In this document: positions 57,240 to 64,000 of the stretch, one piece after another
Numbering within the stretch: position 1 is the first letter of the stretch
Layout of the letters: every line of letters starts with the position of its first letter
NCBI GenBank assembly: GCA_032622095.1
Contig: CP136069.1
Coordinates: forward strand, 12,420,036-12,484,035
Reading direction: 5' to 3'
Source: Siphonodentalium dalli
Lineage: Eukaryota > Mollusca > Scaphopoda > Gadilida > Siphonodentaliidae
Length of the DNA: 64,000 bases
Notes under the pieces: model-generated
What the model was told of the DNA's origin: nothing
Database searches by the model: none
The model's input: only the letters and a program-made list of their open reading frames with translations
Program-made: the position numbers and the translations under genes

Positions 57240-58100
57240 GGAATACTGAACCTACATTCTTGTCTACGATCTTTATGTGTAAGAATCTACACAAAATGTG
57301 CAAGTGATATATGTTGATTCACACCTTTGTGTATCTATGTGTAGAAATTGACCCATTTATTGTGTCTTAAATTGTTACACAATTTATGTACGTATATGAA
57401 ACTACACATATCCTACACAAATATATTTAAGATCAAAAATGAAAATTGACTGCACATTTTGTGTAGAAACCCTACACATTAGTCATAAGAGTGCATGTGT
57501 CTTTTCCGGTCAAAATCCGGTGAAAACAAAGAAAATGGTAACCTTTTGGTGTCATCTTACTTGCCTGTTTCAGGGCCAACAAACATTAGTCTTTAGCCGG
57601 TAAACATCCGTTCACTACTACGGAAACTGGATAATTCGATTTTTTACAGCAAAATTGTCGAATGTTGGCATCTATTTAGAAAATTTTCAGTACCATCTTA
57701 CTGTTACTGCCGGTGGCCATCCGCGCTATTCTGTATTATGTCACATCTGGACAAAACTACGAATACTGTAAAGTCCGATTTTTCACCCAAAAATTTTCGC
57801 CAAAAGTTTGGCTATTTTTTTGTGCCATCTTACTTGCTTGGTTCGGCGCCAACCGACATGGTAAAACCTACGAAAACTGGATAATTTTATTTTAACCAGA
57901 AATTAACATGTGTCTAAATTTAAATATTTGGAAACTTTTCGATTCTTACATCTATAGTAGGGGGAACCCACAGCAGACTTTACCCGGTCACATCCGGTAA
58001 AAGCTACGAAAAATGTAAAACTACATTTATGTGTGAATATACCAAATGCAGCGAATTTGCGATTGAGTAATGAATGTGTCAAATTGAGTAAGTGACCGAT
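57240..58100. repeat. 'TGTGTAG' motif region and degenerate 130-bp tandem units
   Basis: 57240-57480 is dense in 'tctacacaaa' / 'tgtgtagaaa'. From 57520 to about 58020, four loose units share 'catcttacttg', 'ccggt.aa' and 'acgaaaactggataatt', spaced 129-145 bp. Non-coding. Confidence 0.5.
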
Positions 58101-58109
58101 GTCACCTTA

Positions 58110-59687
58110 GGGGGTGTTTATACATTACCCGGCGAAGATCGCATTCGCTTTAGCCGGCAGCGATAACAATAGAGTGTTTATACTTCGCCGGATAAGAATT
58201 ACGGCTATCCGGTTACTCAGCTATACGGTTTTCAACTTTTGGATAAAATGATTTAGTACAAGCACATGATTGTCGTATGGATTCTAATTCGCTCTGCGGT
58301 TAAGTTAGATATTTATCTGGGGTCATGCCGTCATGGGTGATTTCCTTTCAACAATTAACTCGAACAATATTATTGATAGACCAGCCCGCTTTTCACCTGT
58401 GTATATATTGGTCAGTGTGCCAGTTTGATTGTCTCTAATCAGCTGTCAGGTCGGTGGTCACGCACCTTGGTTATAAGCTATTATTATAAATACTAACCGA
58501 TGATGGTACACGTACTCTGCATGTGCATGGTACATTTGTTGCGCATTCGAGAGAATTAATTCATGTACATGTATGTCCATATATATATATGGAAGAAATG
58601 GGATGGCACGTTTCTGTGGATTCAAACTTAACGGACAATTAGTTCAATAATCTAAATCTGAGTGCGCCGTGGACATATTTACACAGGGACGGGTCTAGAG
58701 GGCCTGATTTGGATGTGTGAGACTGTTCATCTTTGCAATTTATCGACCGACCGTGGTTATTGCCAGGTGTGAGAATTTTTTTTAATCTGAACCCTGAAAA
58801 TTGCTAAATCCTAGCATCCAGCCTTAAGATTTCCAATTGTTGGACATTTTCCAAACTTGACGCACCTCTAATAAGGTTGGATCATTTCCAACTGATGATC
58901 ATTTCAGTCCAACAATTTGGTTAAAAAAAATAAGCAAATGTTGCCTAAAGAAATCACCAATAACAAATTGTTGAAAATAAAACTACGAGAACAATTTCAT
59001 CAAATTGCTGATGTCAAATGTCCAACTATTGCCGTGTCAGGTATGAAATTTCCAGCTTTTGAATATTTTGATTAAAGTTGGGATGAGACACCCCCATCGC
59101 CACGGCCCTATATACATGGACATGGTGAACGCCCGAGTAAAATGAAAAACATATTTTATTGTATAATGTGCAAACGGAAAATGTGTCACATTTGATTCGC
59201 GATGTTGAAACTTATATATATAATATAAAATCCAATCCGAATGATTATACACCAATTTGTAGATGTATGCGACGAAAAGATCTCAAAACTGACAATGGCC
59301 ATGCTTTTGGTGCGACACTCACTTCACAGGCTCTATGTGAACCCAAACAAACCATTAACAATGTTTTTTAAATATCTATAAAATTACCAATAGCAATACC
59401 TGAAAGTTTGAGTTGGATATTAATAATTTCGGCATTTCCATTTCTAAAAAGTTTCATTTCACTATACTGCCCAACCATATCTCTAACAGGAAGCGGCTAG
59501 ATGTTTACAGGTGTACAGCAATATCATATTGCAGTTCAGTGAGAACTAAAACGAAAACTATTAACAAGTAAAGGAGACACATGAATATATGCGTATCTTC
59601 GCCGCGATGTGTAAACACTCTGCCCAACCTTCGCCGGCTAACGGGTTCGCCGGGTAACGGCTTCACCGGCTATGTGTAAACGTCACC
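58110..59687. mobile_element. Possible non-autonomous Harbinger-type element
   Basis: 1,578 bp bounded by TTA (58107-58109 and 59688-59690). Imperfect inverted ends GGGGGTGTTTATACAT and GGTGACGTTTACACAT are followed on both sides by 'ccgg.gaa' / 'agccgg' motifs. TTA duplication and G-rich ends suit PIF/Harbinger elements. No transposase. Confidence 0.5.
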
Positions 59688-59690
59688 TTA

Positions 59691-60330
59691 GTTATTTTAA
59701 ACTACTTCAAACTATGCTGAGGCATTATCTATGAAATTGGTCCCATTCAGCTTTTTTTATTTTCGACAGATATGATAGCGATGATATGTCCTACTTTAGC
59801 TTCTCAGTACAATTTGTCACTGAGTTATGCCTTTGGTTTGCACGCACAAAACACATAATTTTACACACATTTTACTAAAATAGAACATTTTCAACAAAAA
59901 CATACCATGCCAGAGCGAATGTCAGTAAATAAGCTTATTGCACCTGATATAGCTATGCTAGAATTGAGATCGAAATAGTGAACAAGTTATAATTTCAAAA
60001 TATTGTCTTGCAAGCACATAGACAACATTCAGGGGAGATGATGAATCATGCTATTTTCCTGTAACCACACACATAGATTTGACAATCACTGAATATCATA
60101 ATGATGATAATGTCTCACCTTTTTGTGAAGTTTCACAGTTTTATTAACTAGTTGGTTTCATGCCATTTTGCTTTCAGCTTATCCTAATTTGACATATCAT
60201 AAAGCTTTCGAGCCGTCAGCCAGCATTTCATTATGACATGTTACTGTCATCCCGGGATCTTTTTGTGATTTTCGCTAACCATACATGTTGTTACCCTCCT
60301 CCCTATTTTCCACCCTTCTGATCGGCCCAT
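59691..60330. other. No gene seen
   Basis: AT-rich, short open frames only. Confidence 0.5.
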
Positions 60331-60334
60331 GTGC

Positions 60335-60410
60335 TGTCACGTGCCGGGCGACAAATCACACTGTCGCCCGCTGACCCGGGAGACATTGTTTTTGTCGCCC
60401 GCCTGATGTT
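60335..60410. repeat. 'CGGGCGACAA' hairpin
   Basis: Inverted CGGGCGACAAATCACACTG / GTCGCCCG and further 'gtcgcccgc'. Related to the foldback at 61220. Confidence 0.55.
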
Positions 60411-61215
60411 ATATTGCAAGAATATCTCCAAACACACTGCAGTAACTCATCTACTTCGCATCACTACAACGTACAAAAAAATCATAGATCTTATATACCC
60501 CACGGATTCGCAAAACACACCAGTTGTGGTGTTTGCTAATTTGCATATATTTAGTGAACACTAATATTCTTAAGTTTTAAGTTGATACTTTTATCGGACA
60601 AGCGTTATTATTTACTTTTTACATCGCAACATCTCGGCGATTCAATGTGTTCATGTCGACATAATGATGCAATATTGAAAGAGAGGATCCCTTTAGGTTG
60701 GTTGGTTATACATGTTCGCTGGTAGACAACGTAATACATACGTTTGTCGCGAATGAATGGTACTGTACGCTTATCTTCCGCGATGTCTGCAATGTGATCA
60801 TAGAAGTATTTTATGTGAGGATCGCCATGAGCACCGACACATATGAATGTACATTAATGAAATTGACAACTTCCCAATAGCTTTCGAGGAAGACCGTTAT
60901 GAAATTAACATCGCGAGTAAATTGCGCGCACAAGACGACATTGAATATGCCTTGCAGAAGACGAGAACATACCTATATGGCTTATTGGTTTACATTGCAT
61001 TGACCGATATTGACGATTTGACCACCAAAATGATCGTAAATAAACGCGGATTATCAAACGCTTAAAAGCTTGACTATCGTTTATGGAACAGAAATCCTAT
61101 GGGACGATAAGTAGTTACTGAAAATATACATAATCGGGAAAGAAAGCACTCATGACTCAGTGCAACATCGCGCGTGTGGATGGCAAGGATATTTTCTGTG
61201 GTATAATCGGATAAC
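60411..61215. other. No gene identified
   Basis: Two overlapping open frames (60698-60880, 60847-61065) of 60-72 codons without known domain. Confidence 0.4.
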
Positions 61216-61219
61216 AAAA

Positions 61220-61366
61220 CAGTTGTTGCCCTTCTTCTCGGGAGACATTGAGATTTGTCACCCGCTCGAGAACGGAATGTCTCCCTCGGAGCTTCGCTCC
61301 TCGGCAGACATTCCGTTCTCGAGCGGGTGACAAATCTCAATGTCTCCCTCGACAACGGGCGACAAC
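61220..61366. mobile_element. Foldback element
   Basis: Arms of about 53 bp (61240-61292 and 61296-61348), nearly perfect, pair around a 3-base loop (GGAGC-TTC-GCTCC) and contain 'gggagacattgagatttgtc'. Weaker outer arms carry 'gttgtcgccc'. Confidence 0.75.
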
Positions 61367-61605
61367 TGTATAATGTGTTACCTAATCAGACACCCACTTA
61401 CCACATGGCATTGCATTGTGACTTTTTACTGTCATTCCGGGATGTTAGTTGTGTTTTTCGTTAATCCTACATAATGTGTTACCTGGTTAGACACCCACGT
61501 GCCACTTATTTGTTACCTATACAAGACAGAACCTCTATAGTCACGTCCCTGAATACGTGTAAGGTGTCCACGATTTAGAAAGGTACATCGGAGTAAAATA
61601 CTCAC

Positions 61606-61852
61606 CTGGCATCTGTAGCACTCCGCTATCATCACTGAACAGAACACAAGTGGAACCATTCACAGCGAACGATTTGCATCCAGATTTCTTCAGGCATTGC
61701 ACACCACAGTCCATTTCTGATTTTGTCTTGGCAGTTGTAATGACATTAGCCTGATTTAGTTGGCCGCTGCCTTTGTTAAAAGTGACACTCACAATCTTCG
61801 AATTAGCATCTGCGAATAACCAGAAACACATCACAGCGATTGCTATGATCAT
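61606..61852 (-). CDS. First exon of a secreted PAN/apple-like protein
   Basis: Read leftward from ATG 61852 (a further in-frame ATG lies at 61915) to donor CCAG/GTGAGT at 61606/61605. Residues 1-18 'MIIAIAVMCFWLFADANS' form a clear signal peptide. The mature part contains 'C-G-V-Q-C-L-K-K-S-G-C-K-S-F-A-V' and 'TCVLFSDDSG', the cysteine spacing of a PAN/apple domain ('C...C....C..f.y....C.l'). Secreted to the extracellular space; ligand unknown. Downstream exons are not found to the left within reach. Confidence 0.7.
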
Positions 61853-61859
61853 GGTTGAT

Positions 61860-62279
61860 GAACTTGAATTTCTCAATTTAAAAATGACAGAGTGAAAATT
61901 GCAGAAATTATTCAATGTTCTATGCCGGTTACAGACTGGATAATCTCAGCAACTATCGGATTTCCTGCTTCGTCTAATAAACTTTTCGCACTGAGTCCTG
62001 AGACGAAGAATAGACAGGTGATTTGTAGCGATGTCAATAAGTGGGTGGCACCCGATTCAATCGATAATGCAAGCATCGGTGTTCCGATTCGACAATCGAC
62101 CTGATGAGAATTATGTGGCGCCGCATACTATCTGAACTGATTATATTCAGAAGACCAGAAAACAAATAATTTTTCCGCCTACTCATATGATTGAAATTAA
62201 ATGGTCGTTCGAGTGTTGTCGAGATACACTTCGTAAAGAGTGGGCGATAAGGAAAACACTCAACGCCATGGGGACATCA
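61860..62279. other. No gene seen
   Basis: Upstream flank of the PAN-like exon; could contain its promoter, but no convincing TATA box. Confidence 0.4.
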
Positions 62280-62283
62280 TTAA

Positions 62284-62675
62284 CCCTTTACCCAACAAAC
62301 CGGCCAAAACCGGCCAAATAAAGCTGCAACAGCCTAAATTATCTTGGGTCTGTCTCAATAAAACCATACAAATATGGATATCATTGGAACCGGCTCATTG
62401 ATCACATTGTGATGGTTACAGTTATGCCCTGTGCCAATGCATTCTCTTATATATGCGAGTCGACCATAGGTCGCCTCGCATATATAAGAGAATGCATTGG
62501 CCTAAAAAAAATCTTTTTTTAACACTTTTTACCATTTTTTCTTACATTCTTTAACAATTTTATAATTTTTAATGTGTTAAGCCAATGCATTCTCTTATAT
62601 ATGCGAGGCGACCTATGGTCGACTCGCATATATAAGAGAATGCATTGGCACATGGCCCTTCTGTTGGGTAAAGGG
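62284..62675 (-). mobile_element. piggyBac-type MITE with two long hairpins (copy B)
   Basis: 392 bp flanked by TTAA (62280-62283 and 62676-62679), ends CCCTTTACCCAAC and GTTGGGTAAAGGG. Nearly identical to copy A in reverse orientation. Palindromes lie at about 62431-62500 and 62581-62649. Confidence 0.88.
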
Positions 62676-62679
62676 TTAA

Positions 62680-63250
62680 GCCCACTCTGGATGATCCACT
62701 GGGAACTTTAGTGGATCTTATTCAGATGAATAAACAATCAAAAAGGGGGCAACATTAGAACATCACAAATTGTAATCTAACCACTCAGGAACCAACATCT
62801 TTAGTGGATCGGATTAAGATGAATAATCAACCGAACAGGAGCAAACACTATAACATACACACTTTTGTAATTTCAGCGTTCCTTGGTAATTTCATATGGT
62901 CTATAGTACTCGAGCAAAATTGAAAAACACTTTGGCCAAATTAAATCCTCATTTTCTAGTCTCAAAATCAATGAATATTTTTGTTTTATTTAACATATAA
63001 CATTCTATATGTCCATACCTTCAATTACTGTGTAAAGACTTCTTTAATTCAACCATTGTCACTTGACAGTATACCACTACCTATCACCTACCATTCAGCC
63101 TTATGACAGACAAAATATTCATTATTGCTAATCTTGTTCACTGTGTTATTAAATTGTTTGATAGTGCACTGCTGTTTGTGCTATTTGTTACCCATTGAGA
63201 TGTATCACCTAATCAATTAGCATACTATACATTTTATTCTCATGTCGCTC
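62680..63250. other. No gene; one direct duplication
   Basis: 'tttagtggatc' with 'agatgaataa' occurs near 62709 and 62811 (about 100 bp apart). Otherwise AT-rich. Confidence 0.45.
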
Positions 63251-63252
63251 CC

Positions 63253-63636
63253 GTTACAAAATCGAGTTGGGTTTTTGAATTAGATTTCCGATTGTGGGGT
63301 GTTACAAAATCGATTTGGGTTTTTGAATTAGATTTCCGATTTTTGGGTGTTACAAAATCGATTTGGGTTTTTGAATTAGATTTCCGATTTTGGAGTGTTA
63401 CAAAATCGATTTGTGTTTTTGAATTAGATTTCCGATATTGGGGTGTTACAAAATCGATTTGTGTTTTTGAATTAGATTTCCGATTTTGGGGTGTTACAAA
63501 ATCGATTTGGGTTTTTGAATTAGATTTCCGATTTTGGGGTGTTACAAAATCGATTTGGGTTTTTGAATTAGATTTCCGATTTTGGGGTGTTACAAAATCG
63601 ATTTGGGTATTTGAATTAGATTTCCGATTTTGGGGT
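63253..63636. repeat. 48-bp minisatellite, eight copies
   Basis: Unit GTTACAAAATCGATTTGGGT then TTTTGAATTAGATTTCCGAT and TTTGGG. The period is a multiple of three, so both strands stay open (16-residue peptide repeats). No start context or domain suggests a real protein. A short inverted match appears at 63971-63990. Confidence 0.9.
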
Positions 63637-63639
63637 AAC

Positions 63640-64000
63640 AATGACTTTGCCCAAATATCTTCACATGCCAAACTACAAATACAAGTGTGCGTTTTCTATA
63701 TCGAATACTGAATTTGTTGGGTTAGATTTGTTTAGTTAATAATAACTGGATTTGAGTTGCGCCCCTTGATAACGATTTGCTGAATGTGAGCTCTCTTTGT
63801 CATACTTTTGGCATAAAATAAAATCTTGATTTTGTGGGTCACATTCTAAAACTATTTTCAAAATTCCAATAAACAGCTCCAGGATCCAGCTTCCACCTTA
63901 AAATTCGTCTGATTTGAACGAGAAGCAATTTGCCTGCGATAAATTGGGACCTTGGTCATCATCATATATTTTGTAACACCCCATAATCGTCTTTATTACT
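63640..64000. other. No gene; inverted start of the 48-bp unit at the edge
   Basis: 'tttgtaacaccccataatcg' near 63971 is the complement of the minisatellite junction. Confidence 0.5.

Noticed and set aside
63240-63711. Repeat proteins of 139-143 residues on both strands
   Set aside because: They are translations of a 48-bp minisatellite; no start context or domain.

Overview
The window is animal (metazoan) nuclear DNA. It is AT-rich and gene-poor, carries spliceosomal introns with canonical GT-AG junctions, and holds extracellular-module exons (C-type lectin, fibronectin III, EB-like, PAN/apple-like). Several classes of eukaryotic transposon lie side by side: Tx1/L1-like and CR1/Jockey-like LINEs, hAT, Helitron, piggyBac-type and Harbinger-like elements, a tRNA-derived SINE and a Polinton/Maverick. 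This mix suits an aquatic invertebrate, but the species cannot be fixed from sequence alone.

The centrepiece is a complete Polinton/Maverick (adintovirus-like) element at 42873-57106 (14,234 bp). Its 98-bp terminal inverted repeats differ at two positions, and a 6-bp target duplication (GCCACG) flanks it. A left block reads rightward: small two-helix membrane protein, TATA-binding-protein (TBP) homologue, retroviral-type integrase with chromodomain, penton-like minor capsid protein, lysine-rich basic protein and double-jelly-roll major capsid protein. Most of these genes overlap by a few bases. A central block reads leftward: DNA polymerase B in eight exons (1507 aa), A32/FtsK-type packaging ATPase and two small conserved proteins. 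A right block reads rightward: a tandem PC4-domain protein and a two-exon acidic protein. Between the polymerase and PC4 genes lies a divergent control region of three tandem repeats with CCAAT, AP-1, CRE-like and GC-box motifs. The most unusual feature is that one element carries homologues of two RNA polymerase II transcription factors, TBP and PC4. I infer that it brings part of its own promoter-recognition machinery.

Left of the Polinton (1-42.9 kb) are: a decayed L1/Tx1 3' end; a lectin exon; a TTAA-flanked MITE built from two long hairpins (a second intact copy lies at 62.3 kb and a diverged relative at 21.3 kb); a hAT element with 8-bp duplications carrying a TTF-type zinc-finger exon; an inverted repeat pair around it; a tRNA-like SINE head; two exons of a minus-strand receptor-like gene (EB, then FN3); a CR1-like LINE fragment; a nearly full-length but broken Tx1/L1 LINE on the minus strand; a 122-bp tandem repeat; a roughly 160-bp satellite split by a 5'-truncated LINE; a 67-bp tandem array; a decayed domesticated-type gene; two head-to-tail non-autonomous Helitrons; and foldback elements.

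Right of the Polinton (57.1-64 kb) are degenerate tandem repeats, a probable Harbinger-type element with TTA duplications, a foldback hairpin, the first exon of a secreted PAN-like protein, the second MITE copy and a 48-bp minisatellite that is open on both strands. I see no CRISPR array or rRNA, and no complete host gene.
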